This document shows positions 34,994 to 45,934 of a DNA stretch of 64,000 bases, one piece after another. The stretch comes from Owenia fusiformis (taxonomy: Eukaryota; Annelida; Polychaeta; Sabellida; Oweniidae), in NCBI GenBank assembly GCA_903813345.2, contig CAIIXF020000004.1, positions 24,925,985 to 24,989,984 of the forward strand, given 5' to 3'. Numbering within the stretch: the stretch's first letter is position 1; every line of letters starts with the position of its first letter. Made by a program: the position numbers and the translations under genes. The notes beneath the pieces are model-generated. The model worked only from the letters and a program-made list of their open reading frames with translations. It was not told the origin of the DNA and searched no databases.

Positions 34994-37900
34994 CTGAAAG
35001 AAAAGTAACCCATACTTTTATAAAAGGCACAGTGGGCAATATCATGGAAAGACAAACAAACGTTCAAAAATTGATTCACAATATTACTTGAATAACTATT
35101 GAAAGCGGTTCTTAATTATACAGAAAAACATTTAAAAAGATCATATTTAAGACAACTTTTATCATCAGAATGTGCAAAATGAAGTTCTTAACAAACATGT
35201 TTGTGACAATAATTACCAAAAATTGAAATTAGTCATACACACTCTACTATACCTTGCATTGGGTGTTCATTAGCAGCCCTTTTGGCTTATTAGTAATGAT
35301 TATGTTATTTGTTTTTTTGTCTGTTCCTTATTAATGGTTTAACGGATGCCGTTAAATGTTAATAAGGTACTTTCAAAAATATACCACACAATACAATTGG
35401 ACAAACAGATTATCTTATGCATTTCTAGGGGTTAGGTAAAGTAGAGTGATACACTACAACCGGTACTGGAGAATGACACCTTAATTAATTTATACTGATA
35501 TGTGAACGATTTTGATAAAATTAACCAATAATATCAGTAGGCTAATACAGTAATAATTGTTTCCCATTTCTGAACTCGTAGAAAATATATAAATGAAAAG
35601 GTAACTGGTCAACTCAACCCCAAGTCAACTCAACCCAAGTCAACTCAACCCTTAGTCAAGTCGACCCCAAGTCAAGTCGACCCTTAGTCAAGTCGACCCC
35701 AAGTCATCTCGACCCTTAGTCAACTCGACCCAAAGTCATCTCAACCCTTGGTCATCTCAACCCTTAGTCAACTCGACCCAACCATAAAAAACAAATAGAT
35801 ATACTATTTTCATGGTATGATATTGATGAATTTAGAAAGAATGAGGGATTAAAATGCTAATTTTCCAAAATAAAATTATTAACTATTGAAGTTTGTGCTT
35901 AACGCATTTATAATTTTTTATAAATATGACATTTATTTACCAAAATAATATTTGATTAATCTTAATGGGGCTATTCACGATGCTATACATATATTTCACC
36001 CCTTCATATTTGAGCTTGTTTTATCTCTCTGAAATAAAAAAATTATCTATACACTTTTCTGTTATACCGAAATTGTTGCAACAGTATTTTTGACAACAGG
36101 TAACTTATGCAACATGTGCATTGTGCCAACATCCATCCATTACTTTGTATTGAATGATTTTATAATTTGATAATAATAATAAACAATATGATATAGTTCA
36201 AATCTTCCTTCTGAGCTATAGGCGATAGAAATGTTTATTTTTTGAATCTAGATTTTAAAACAAGACTGAACAAACAATGGGATTTATGTTTTTCTATTTT
36301 CCATTATCTTACTCATATGTCAGGTGTCATAAACAATCAGATTGGGATTTTATCATCCATTTCAAATCTTCGTTTTGATCTATAGGTGGCAGAAATGTTT
36401 TTTTCTTTGAAGTTTGATTTCAAATCAAACTGCACAAACAATGGGATTATATTGTATTTTAATCTACTTAAAACAAGTAAAATCATTTGGGTCGACTTGA
36501 CTAAGGGTTGAGTTGACCAAGGGTTGAGATGACTTGGGGTCGAGTTGACTAAGGGTCGAGATGACTTGGGGTCGACTTGACTAAGGGTCGACTTGACTTG
36601 GGGTCGACTTGACTAAGGGTTGAGTTGACTTGGGTTGAGTTGACTTGGGGTTGAGTTGACCAGGAAGCAATGAAAAATACATGCTTAATTAAATATATCG
36701 CTTGATTTCTATCCATTGGTATATGATGAAAACCAATTTGACATTTCGACAAGTAGGGTCGTGTTATCATTTATACCCCACTGAGCACTGCTAGTGGGGG
36801 TTGAAATAATCACAAGCCAGAGATATCCATTCAAGATCGGACTCTGCTGCTCTAGCAACCATAGGCCCCGCGAACATGTATAAAATAGCGAGTTGACATC
36901 TGTATTACTACTTCTTTTAGAAAGAAGAAGTAGTAATACAGATGTCGACTCGCTATTTTATACATGTTCCCGGGGCCTATGCTAGCAACTTTAGCATACT
37001 ATAGCCCAAACGAAGGGTATAGAAAGAATTGAAATAACCGTTGGAGCAAGGATGGAAATAATAAGATGGATTTTCCAATTGTCAGCTTTCCCTTGGAGTA
37101 GTACTTAGTCAATTTATTATTTGATTCATCGTTGGAAGTCCCATCCGTATTTATAGAAATTCCGATATAAGCTATGTTTTGGGTAGGATTAAGATAAAAT
37201 TAGATTATTTTTTGGTTCCGGGAAGTCAACACATATTTAGTTTGTACTGCATGTATACGGTACCTAAGGTAGACAGACAATCACTGGTGGATCCAGAAGC
37301 TAGCAAGCGGGGGGGGGGCACATTTCAAGTAAGGAAAAAATGTTCGCGCTTGCGTGGAAAAACTTTTTTGCCCCTAAAACCGAAAGATTAAGGCCCATCT
37401 TTTGAAAGTTTGGCCTAAAAATCCCCAAAAAGGACAAGTTATGCCCAAAAGACCCATTTTTGAGGCCCTACAAAATTTTGGGGGCCCTAAATAAATTCTC
37501 CACCAGTAGAGTCCTCCAATAGTTACCAATGATTCACAAGTAAGGTGTTACATAATATCGTTTGTAATTCTTACGTCACCCCACGTTCTCCTTGAAAATT
37601 AGGTGCATTCATGCACCCTCTGGGTCTCTGAGGATCGTGTTGGCCCCATACGACAATCCAACGCATTAGAGGTGCCAGTTGTAAAACTCGATAAGCCTGA
37701 TATGGATTACCCTGGGCCCACTGGCGGATTAGGGGAAGGGGAGGAGCTAGCCGCCCCCACCCCCTAAGGTATACTCAAAAATGGGCCCAAACATTTGTAG
37801 AGCCCCAATTAGTGGGCCTTTTTGGGCATTATAATTACTTTGCTTTTTGGGTCCTAGTTTTATTTTTTATTTTTAGGCCAATTTATCAAGAAAACGGGCT

Positions 37901-39430
37901 TTAAATTAGTATAAATCTTTTCAGACTTTAAATTTGCACCCCCGCTCCTTCTTAGTTTTAAAATCCGCCCCTAGTTGATGAGGATCTCTTCAATGAGGAT
38001 AAAATCAAACTAATGCAAAGGCTACACAATGCACGTTTAATATCTACACCTTTTTGATAAAATATTGTAAACAGTACTTTAAGATGTGTCAAATTGACCC
38101 TGTTCATAACGGACTTACCACTCCTACGTACTTAAAACCTGAGACCATCATAACATTTTATGCTAGTTAAAACTTCACCAAAACTAAAATGTATGTTATT
38201 ATGTATCTATAACACTTCATAACCTCTAATTGTTGTTTTTGAATTATGGTGTATAAAAGAAACCATATCCCCCCCACACACACTTCAACCCTTTCGTGTC
38301 ACTTCTATATATGGTCGTCTTTCCAAGATTCATAAATATAGATAGGGTATGTCATTTCTCAAAGCTCAAAGGTCCCTAAAATATTATTTCCCGGTCTTCG
38401 TGCTTCTGTAACTATGGCAACAGAAAATAACTGGTTTTCATACCGTGACGATAGATTCTTTCGAGCTATATAATCACGCGGTACAAACTTCGACCGTTAA
38501 TTTGAATTTTTGACCTACCAGATGCTTGAAAATCAAGGATTGTGAGTCTCATACTGCACCGTTTTTCTTCAAACTTATACCATTAAAAGCAAAACGAAAT
38601 TGCCTTTCTGTCGGTGCATTACTTTATTGTAAAGAGTCCCTCGTTCAAGCAGCGTTTTGGTCCCCAGCTGTTAGAAGGCCTTCTTACAGCTGGGGACCAA
38701 AATGCCGCTGGAAGTAGGGACTCTGTTTAAGAGAATAATGTACCATTAGAAAGGGATTTTTGTGATGCTTTGAATGGAACAAGTTTGAAGAAAAACGGTG
38801 CAGTATGAGACTCGTAATCCTTGATTTTCAAACATCCGGTAGGTCAAAAATTCAAATTAACGGTCGAAGTTTGTACCGCGTGATAATGTTATGCATTGCT
38901 AATGCACTGCATTGTCGATAGAGAATGGGATAAGCAGTACGATTTAGATTTCCTATATTGATTTTATGAAGTTGTTTCCGCCGGACGCCAATCCTTTAGG
39001 TAAATGTGAATGAGGGGTTAACTCCCAGACACCCACTCCCCCTGTTAACTAAATATGACAAATGTTGATCCTCGCTGCATTTCAAGTTCAAAAGTTAATG
39101 CAAGTGGGTTCATCATTATCGACCTGTTCAAGTAAATTGAATGGGAGTACCAATTGTGATTTGGGACACGCACTCTAGTTCTTAAAACTGACCAGGCCCA
39201 ATCCTCCCCGAGGAGAGCAAAAATGAAATGCAGTCAGATCCAATGGTCCCATCTGATCACCCTAACAAACAAAGCTTACCATAGCTTCTACCTGTATGTC
39301 GACTACTACCCCCACGTCGCTGGCCTGACGGCGAGTCACCCGGATGCAGCCACTTATCAAAATGATCTGGATTTGTCCTGTAGCATTTGTCCCAGTATTT
39401 GCACCGCTCTTTTGATCTTCCCGTTGCCAT
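34137..39430 (-). CDS. PBZ zinc finger - AIG1/GIMAP GTPase fusion with C-terminal CaaX-like motif, two exons, 335 aa
   Basis: Exon 1 is 39430-39280 and exon 2 is 34993-34137. Exon 1 starts in a strong Kozak context (GCCATGG) with an in-frame stop upstream, and ends after 50 codons plus one base at a GTAAGC donor; exon 2 follows TTCTTTCAG and begins with the two bases completing GAC. Residues 10-32 form a canonical PBZ finger: Cys10-x5-Cys16-x6-His23-x5-His29 with CYRTN and HPGD. Such fingers bind poly(ADP-ribose) in DNA-damage factors. Residues ~69-270 are an AIG1 GTPase: P-loop GKTGNGKS (75-82), DTPG (123-126), the conserved box LASPGPHVF and TRGDE (G4-like). A basic KKQRKKGR stretch follows. 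The protein ends CNIM, a plausible prenylation box. The join is inferred from strand, phase and splice sites only; exon 2 also stays open to an ATG at 35045. Confidence 0.6.
35605..36663. mobile_element. 1.06 kb foldback element whose arms are tandem 15-16 bp repeats
   Basis: The left arm (35605-35785) consists of units like GTCAACTCAACCCCA / GTCAAGTCGACCCTTA / GTCATCTCGACCC; the right arm (36488-36663) is the inverse of the same (GGGTCGACTTGACTAAG...GGTTGAGTTGACCAG). The interior of ~700 bp is AT-rich and non-coding. The ends are CTGGTCAACTCAACCCC / GGGGTTGAGTTGACCAG. No clear TSD. Confidence 0.75.
36859..36982. repeat. near-perfect 120 bp hairpin
   Basis: ATAGGCCCCGCGAACATGTA ... ACTACTTCTTT pairs with AAGAAGTAGT ... 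TACATGTTCCCGGGGCCTAT; the arms are ~58 bp with almost no loop. It could be a tiny foldback MITE; an RNA hairpin from the minus-strand intron is possible but unsupported. Confidence 0.75.
38474..38883. mobile_element. 410 bp foldback element, probable 3 bp TSD
   Basis: Ends are TCACGCGGTACAAACTTCGA and TCGAAGTTTGTACCGCGTGA, flanked by TAA (38471-38473, 38884-38886). The arms are ~200 bp and pair almost fully, with a centre at AGAAGGCCTTCT (38672). Single-arm relatives lie at 2825-2995 and 55345-55495. Confidence 0.8.
39280..39430 (-). CDS. PBZ zinc-finger exon with start codon
   Basis: 151 bp coding MATGRSKERC then KYWDKCYRTNPDHF and DKWLHPGD, followed by a Ser/Gly/Arg linker (SPSGQRRGGSSRHTGRSY). 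The Gly that usually follows the aromatic residue after the first Cys is Trp here (KYWDKC). All four zinc ligands and CYR are intact. The frame upstream of the ATG meets TGA about 60 bp earlier with no other ATG between. It is too short for standard ORF listing. A second possible donor, CAG|GTAGAA, lies 13 bp earlier. Confidence 0.75.
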
Positions 39431-39605
39431 GGCTTCTGCTCGTATAACGAACCAAGTGAAGGAATGTCGGCTATGATATAACGAAGATATGTTGAGTCAT
39501 AGGAAAAATCAAAAAGAAACTGAAACTAAATTGATTTATTAGTGTCTGTGTGTTTGTTACTGTTAAAGTCTTGTGCTATTCCACTTGTAAATAAATGAAC
39601 AGATG

Positions 39606-39752
39606 CAGTAAAACCCGTATGCCGAATATCTATCTCATTCGAATAACTCTGAATATGATCAGATTTTTTTAATCTGCCAAAGACTTCTATGTCCAAAAAC
39701 CTCGAACTGTGAATATCTAGCCGATCCCAGTAGATTCGACAGGTTTTACTCC
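39606..39752. mobile_element. MITE with CAGTAAAACC ends
   Basis: CAGTAAAACCCGTATGCCGA pairs loosely with TCGACAGGTTTTACT. It lies about 180 bp upstream of the PBZ exon start, in the likely promoter region of that gene. Confidence 0.55.
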
Positions 39753-39990
39753 ACGTTTTTTTTATCTCAAAAGAAGATGCACCTCGAACAATACATAGAG
39801 GTTAAGTATGAATTGAATGTTATTGAACCCTCGTGTAATAATTACAATCATGATAATTACAATCGAAACATGAATATTTTATCTCAATTTAAAGTTCTCA
39901 TCATTTTTTTTTTTTTAATTCAACAGTTTTTATCATTTATGAAATTAATATCAATTCAATCGGGCAATGGTTATATACGTAGGGGAGAGC

Positions 39991-41100
39991 GGGGTAAGAC
40001 GGAACGAGGGGTAAGACGGAACGATGGCTCTTAAACAGAAACTGTTTAAAAATGGTCGCTGAAGTTAACTTTTTTTGAAAATATATCACGTAATCTTTCT
40101 ATTCAACTGCCAATTCCTCGTCGGCTGCAAGAAACATTTTTAATAAGGGTAGATATATCATTTTTTATCCATTCTTATAACATTTCATATGGTTTTGATC
40201 GCCCGTAGAATCAAAAACATACGTGTAATACATAGAAAATTATGTATTTCTAAATAGACAATTTAAAAACCTATAATTTAAGAAAAATTATAGCTTTTAG
40301 CTGTCTCATTTTTATAGCAGACGACATTTTGTAGATTCACGTGGTGGTGGGGTAAGACGGAACGATCGTTCCGTCTTACCCCATTTTCATTTTCAAGGTC
40401 AAGGTCATTCCAAGGCCAAAGGTCATTATCTAGGTATTTGGTGATTTAAGGTCATTGGGGCTGTTGTGAACTTCTGTGACCCATGATTAAGTGAACTAAG
40501 GTCAAGGTCATTCCAAGGTCAAAAGTCAGTATCTAGGTATATCACTTTTTAATACCTAGGGGGCTGCTGTGACCCCTGGCAACTCATGATAACGTGACCT
40601 GAAGTCAAGGTCAAGGTTTATAAGTCAAGGTCATCTCAAGGTCAAAGGTCAATATTTAGGTCTTTTGGCGTTTCAAGGACCTTGGAGGGTGCTGTGGCCC
40701 TTGGCGACCCATGAATAGGTGACATGAGGTCAATGTCATTCCACTAATTTGGAAACTTTTCATGTGTTAATGCAAAGAGAAAACGTTTCCTACCTAGTGT
40801 TGATCTGTGTATGAGCATAGTCGACAGGTAAATCTTTGTGTTAACTTTTCTTAAACTTAAAATATAATAAACATTGTACCATCTTTACATGGGTAGCAAG
40901 TGCTTTTTGGAAAATCGTTCCATATTGGTTATTTTACAAAAATACCGTCACGTGTGCTATTGAACTTAAAATAAAAGTACTAATATAGTACTAGTATAGT
41001 ACCAGTATATGAAAAAACATCAAATCGGAGCATTTTATTCAGATTTCCTTCAGATAATATCGACCGTTCCGTCTTACCTCACCTATTCCGTCTTACCCCA
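39991..41100. mobile_element. one or two GGGGTAAGACGGAAC-ended foldback elements
   Basis: The left end has two direct copies of GGGGTAAGACGGAACGA; the right end has two inverted copies (CCGTCTTACC...). A perfect 34 bp palindrome at 40349-40382 (GGGGTAAGACGGAACG meeting its complement) sits inside, as if two elements abut and share ends. The interior from 40385 contains AGGTCA-rich repeats. Confidence 0.7.
40385..40740 (+). repeat. AGGTCA-rich tandem repeat, ~115 bp unit, about three copies
   Basis: Blocks like TCAAGGTCAAGGTCATTCCA and AGGTCAAAGGTCA recur with CTGTGACCC-type spacers. The hexamer AGGTCA is the nuclear-receptor half site; it appears here many times in direct orientation. Function is not implied by the sequence alone. 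Confidence 0.8.
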
Positions 41101-41231
41101 CGCCTGGTAAAGTTGACCCTGTTGACACGGGAGACGGTTTTGATATGAAATGGTCTGTATAGATAAATTAAATTAATGTTAAAATCATTTTCAGATAAAT
41201 TGGATATACATGTATTACGATGGCTGATCAA

Positions 41232-41515
41232 AGATTTTAAATAAATGCTTCTGGCGGAGGCTAAGGGCGATAGAAATCATTTTTAAATAAAGATGGCATG
41301 GTAATCGATCTGTGTCTATCTATGTTTCTTTGTATCTATGAAAAAGATAATACTCGATTCTAAGATTTTAAATAAATGCTTCTGGCGGACAATGTAAACC
41401 ACATAGGCTAAGGGCGATAGAAATCATTTTTAAATAAAGATGGCATGGTAATCGATCTGTGTCTATCTATGTTTCTATGTATCTATGAAAAAGATAATAC
41501 CGGATTCTGTTGGTG
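41232..41515 (+). repeat. tandem duplication, ~130-150 bp unit
   Basis: Two copies of AGATTTTAAATAAATGCTTC ... GATGGCATGGTAATCGATCT ... GAAAAAGATAATAC; the second has a ~20 bp insertion (ACAATGTAAACCACATA). Confidence 0.9.
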
Positions 41516-42993
41516 CAGGGATGAGCGGGAAACTATAGCAAATACTGTTCGCCTCTTTCAAAGACTATCATTCTTCTGTTTCTGTCGCGATTGGCCTTTC
41601 GGAGCCTAAATGAATTGACAAAATTCTAATAATTTCCTCCTGTTAGAGCAGCACTAATATCACTAAACATAGTATTGCTTGTTGAGCATCACACAACATT
41701 ACCGTTTATCATTTATTTGGGATTACGCAGGGGTCATTTTTCAAAATTATTTTTTTTGTATTTAAAGATTTCTTTTGAATAAATAATAAATAAGTAAAAA
41801 TATCATAAACTGTTAAACATCAAGAATATTTTATACGATTTCAACTGACACTGGGGATTATCGTGATGCAACAACACATATACTCCATATATAATATATA
41901 AAAATACAATATTATTGCCTACGTTTCGTGGTGCAACAACACCGTGTTGTTGCATCAAGATAGCCAGCCTTCTGGTGATAGATTTTCGAAAGATATTTTG
42001 TTTTCCCAATTTAAACCCATTTCAAGGGTGAGTTCTCAATAATCACACATTTGTGGTTAGCGCACGATCTATATTTTAAAAAAGTTTCATTGGTATACAA
42101 GTAGCATCATCAATTGCAAGAAGCGATTAATTCACGGTTTTAGTTTCTCACTATTGATGCAACAACACCAAACCGAAGATGCAAAAACACTCAGCTCTCT
42201 TTTAAGAAGTGAAGTCAAACGAATGCAAAGGGCAGTTCTCGCGCCTCATTGCGCTAAAATGAAGGCCATATAAAATAATGGTCAACGCAGTGTTGTTGAT
42301 GGGTGATTGCTTGTTCATCTATGTCAAAAACGTGTAATTTAGACGTGTGATTTTATTTCGGAGGTTAAGTCACACGTTTTATCATATCTTTATTTTCCCA
42401 TTATTCATGGAGCATGTTTTAACGTAATTACATGTTAATAAAGTGTATAAAAATTTCAATCAAAGTTTTTTTACAAGAGAGGTAGTAATTTACATCATTT
42501 ATACATTTATGTTTATCAATAAGCTCTTATACCTCATATTATTATCACTTTACATGTTGTAATCTGGAAACACTGGAACCAATGAGATTCCGTTTACATA
42601 TAAATTAAAAGACTAATACCGATTTGTGTATTTGTGGCAAACTTTTACTTAATGCTGCTATTTTGTCGCTTGTGTCTTCATTAACATCGCGAGGGTCTCA
42701 TACTAAATCGTATGACGCAGTATCGCCGCCAGAACCGCGCGAACGATCGCGCGACTATTTTATTAGTCGCTCGTCAATTTTACAGTTCCGCGATCATAAT
42801 CAACCAATAGAAAGTGATAGTTTATTCGCAAATGTTCTCAAATGTTAATTTCGCCCGACTTAAATTAACCATTCAAAACCATGTTTTCAAAGGATTGCCA
42901 CCATTTTGATTAGAAGTCCGAAATATTCGATTCAATCACTATCTCTTCATATTCGTTGATCTAATAGCCGGTAGGGGTACCTCATTGGTGCAG
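41516..42993. other. intergenic with GTTGTTGCAT palindromes
   Basis: There is a perfect palindrome at 41932-41954 (GTGCAACAACACCGTGTTGTTGC), and scattered TGCAACAACAC words at 41866, 42158 and near 42290 suggest a decayed element of ~430 bp. At 42705-42790 the sequence is locally GC-rich (GCGCGAACGATCGCGCGAC). No gene was recognised. Confidence 0.45.
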
Positions 42994-43058
42994 TTCATAA
43001 CAAGAGTTCGACGAAAAGTTCAGGATGCAGCTAGAACCATGCAAAGGGCAGTTTTGAG
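42994..43058 (+). other. possible LINE (RTE-type) protein fragment
   Basis: The frame reads FITRVRRKVQDAARTMQRAV, similar in pattern to the VAQRAMERAMLG motif near the end of RTE-type reverse transcriptases. It is bounded by CAG and GTAAAT, so it also looks like a mini-exon. Too short to settle. A CAAAGGGCAGTT word recurs near 42205. Confidence 0.2.
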
Positions 43059-43566
43059 GTAAATAATGGTATTGACAAGTAGTCTGCCTATTCATAGTAC
43101 CCATCACAAAAGCTTAACGAATATCCATTGGTTGTATTCTCTTTGGTTACATCTTACTCCATTTGTTCAACTATTTATTCTGAAATATTACCAACATTTG
43201 AAAATACAATCAGGTTGAACAAATAGTCAGGTGAATTTAGTTTTGAAAATGTTTAACATTGTATCCATGCATATGCAGGGGTTTGGAATCAGGATACCAA
43301 TATCCAGGTCTATATCATTTTAGCAGAGTACTTGTTGACGCAGAAATGTTGTCGTGGAGAAACTCCGGGGGAACCCATGGGCAGTAGGCCTACAATCAAA
43401 GGAAAGGGTGTGCATACGTTATCAGCAGGTTATCAGCGGATTGGACGTTTCTTGGGTACTTGATATATGCCAAAATTAGGGATGGCTTTAACAACAATAA
43501 ACTCTCTACAGAACATTCTCATACTCTGATTCGTTTACCATGGGTGTTATAGCAAACATGAACAAC

Positions 43567-43830
43567 ATAGCTGTAGGGACCGGGGGTTCGATGGGTTCGG
43601 ACGAATCCCCGGTCTTGATTTCCCCCAAAAAATATTTGTGGAAAAATTCATTGCAATTACCAGAAACATACCAACAATTTATATGACCAGTAGATAAAAA
43701 ATAATAAAGTTACACTTCTCTCCAAAAAGTTTGGCAACCCTAGGCACGGGGTGGGATTGTTTAATTTTGGGAAGACCCCGGAGCATCATGACATTATGCA
43801 ACGAAGAAATATCAATTATTTCGCACAATT
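43567..43830 (-). repeat. dispersed repeat, copy 1 (inverse copy at 56793-57046)
   Basis: Shared blocks: TGTAGGGACCGGGGGTTCG / CCCCGGTCCCTACGGC, TTTGGCAACC / GGTTGCCAAA, GAAGACCCCGGA / CCGGGGTCTTC and the CATTATGCAACGAAGAAAT end. One end resembles those of gypsy-free MITEs; no TSD found. Confidence 0.7.
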
Positions 43831-44639
43831 TATTTTACAACTTAAAAGCTGCTCCGGTGAAATAAACCAACTGTCTTAATACTGATGAAAATACATTTCC
43901 TTTCAAATCTGTGCGCCTCCGTTTTGTTTTATTTCAAACAAAAATTCTTCCTAAGTCCCAGGGGCTGATAAGTCCCAAAGAGCAAATATTAGATAATAAA
44001 AACATTTTGAAATGAGTTATTATTTAAAGCATATCATTTTTAAACACGAGCATTTGATCGAATGGGTATTCATCCATCAATTTTTCAAGGAAAAATAAAT
44101 CCATTGCTTTTTCAAATGTACGTTCATCTCGGAGATTATTTTAAGTTTGAATTGTTATTGTTTCAGTGTATTTATCTTCACGAATATCAAACTTTAGTGG
44201 ATCATGCTAATGTCATTAATTATATATGTTTATATGTTTGCTAAAGCAAATAAATGGATTAAGGGAGGCAATTAGGTGAGTATGTTTCTGGTACTAAATA
44301 CAAGTGTAAGCTAAAAAAGGGGCACACATTACGTGCAGTGGAAAGTTCTGTCAAATAAAAAAGCCAGAAGCAGTCATCTTTTGCTGAGGAAAGCAAAGAC
44401 ATAGAATGATTATATCAAATAAGTCTAGATAATTTAGATAGTTTATTATTTCGAATAAGTATTTTATATTCACTGTTAAGGGAAAAAGTTCGTTATAAAA
44501 AATATTTTGAAAAATCACGTGATGTAGCAATATGCATTGCTTCCTGATAATCACTTTTTATTTTCTAAAAAACTGACCCACTGATAATCGCCAACGGATT
44601 ATCGAGATTTTTAAACTTCAAAGACCCAATTACAGATGG
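43831..44639. other. AT-rich intergenic, nothing recognised
   Basis: Only chance-length open frames, without motifs. Confidence 0.5.
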
Positions 44640-44935
44640 CCTGCGGTTGAATCTAATCTCCTAATTAAATATAGAGCCCATTGGTTTACATGCAAATGAC
44701 GATTTTCAAAAATTCATCAAATTTATCATCAATTTTCGACCTATAGAAATCAGGGGAAAAATTCGGAAATTTTGGAGGCATTGGAAATGAAGTCAAGTTA
44801 CATTTCCATCAATATTATAAGTATTTTCCTCGCAGGTTATGTAAATAAAAATTCAAAAATAAAGAGTCTTTAACACGTACTAGTATAGTTCAATGAGGGA
44901 GCTAAGGTTGCCAAACTTTTGGAGGGGAGTGTATT
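44640..44935 (+). repeat. single arm of the GGTTGCCAAACTT foldback family
   Basis: It matches the right arm of the element at 45935-46809: GACGATTTTCAAAAATTCATC, TTATCATCAATTTTCGACCTA, AGTCAAGTTACATTTCC and GGTTGCCAAACTTTTGGAGGGGAG, in the same orientation. Confidence 0.75.
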
Positions 44936-45189
44936 TGCCAGAAAGACGAGAGGATTAGCCTTGCACACGTTTCAAATTGTGTGTCCAAAAAAGGATTTGA
45001 CAGCATTCTTTAAGAAAATATTAAAATGTTCATTTCTCAAAAACAAATTAAAGTTTATAATTATTCACAAATTCATCTAAAATGTTTTCATTTCTCAAAA
45101 CGTTCATGATTCTCGTCATTAGTAATAAAAACAGCGGAACGGTGATAGAAAATCGAATGTTTTCAAAGTTATTAAGTACAGATTATTTT

Positions 45190-45445
45190 TTATTTTCAAT
45201 TCAAAGAAAGAACAAATAAGTGTTTTCAGCACTAGGTGTTTTTTGTTGCAAGGCATTGAAATTTAAAAGAAATTTTTAATTTGATAGCTTACGGAGCACA
45301 TGAGGTCGAGCACTCCTCTATTACAAAATGAAATAAAAATCTTTTGATTTGGAATCTTTTCAAAAAATTCATCTTATCTCAGTATTAAAGTGTGGGAATT
45401 GCATGTGTCAGAATTTGACATATCTTTGAATGAACTCTAAAGAAT
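45190..45445 (+). repeat. dispersed repeat (second copy near 57625-58025)
   Basis: TTTTCAATTCAAAGAAAGAAC, CACTCCTCTATTA and GTGGGAATTGCATGT occur in the same order at both sites; the 57.6 kb copy has a ~150 bp insertion. Confidence 0.7.
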
Positions 45446-45934
45446 GAATTAGGAATGAGGATTTCAAAATGAAATAAATTGTTAAAAAATATGTTCCTTA
45501 AAGATATGTTAGGATTTGCCCTTACAAAAGTTAGCTCAATGTATGCTAACTCTTGATTTGGATTTCATTAAACAAATGTTATATTAAAATGTATGATTTT
45601 GGCCCCAGATTTCAATATCTTTTAGTAAAACATAAAAATAGAACCACTGGTCACCAAATCCTGGCTACGCCATTGAACAATGAATCTAGAGCAATTTAAG
45701 TAGGAATGCTGAGATGATTATGGTGTCGAAGATAACTAAATCGAAGACAGATGGCGGAGAATCTACTGAAGATAATTTTTATCTCCCTTTATCCATTTAT
45801 AACCCAACTGAAATAATATGATAAGTTTTATTTTGCTCTTCTGCTCGGGGTACTAAACTTGAAAATGCTAATTCTATTAAAGTTTCTAATGATTGACCCC
45901 CGCTTAAGTCACCCCTTACAAAACCAAAACAACA

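Larger units (their letters stand above)
34994..39279 (-). other. 4.3 kb intron of the PBZ-GIMAP gene (inferred)
   Basis: It starts GTAAGC (minus strand) and ends TTCTTTCAG. It holds three inverted-repeat structures (35605-36663, 36859-36982, 38474-38883) and G/C-rich remnants at 37290-37500 and 37720-37970 that share GGGCC(T/C) words with the CAGGCCCGTAGCC-type MITEs. No further exon was recognised. Confidence 0.55.

Noticed and set aside
35000-35045. MILPTVPFIKVWVTFLS as the true N-terminus of the GIMAP protein
   Set aside because: The segment directly precedes a strong TTCTTTCAG acceptor, looks intronic, and a phase-matched upstream exon exists. Kept only as the alternative.
34062-35091. 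Plus-strand open frames across the GIMAP exon
   Set aside because: They overlap the minus-strand GTPase frame in a GC-rich exon and show no motifs; antisense shadows.
36549-36770. Minus-strand frame with QVNSTQVNSTLSQVDP
   Set aside because: It is a translation of the tandem repeats in the foldback arm.
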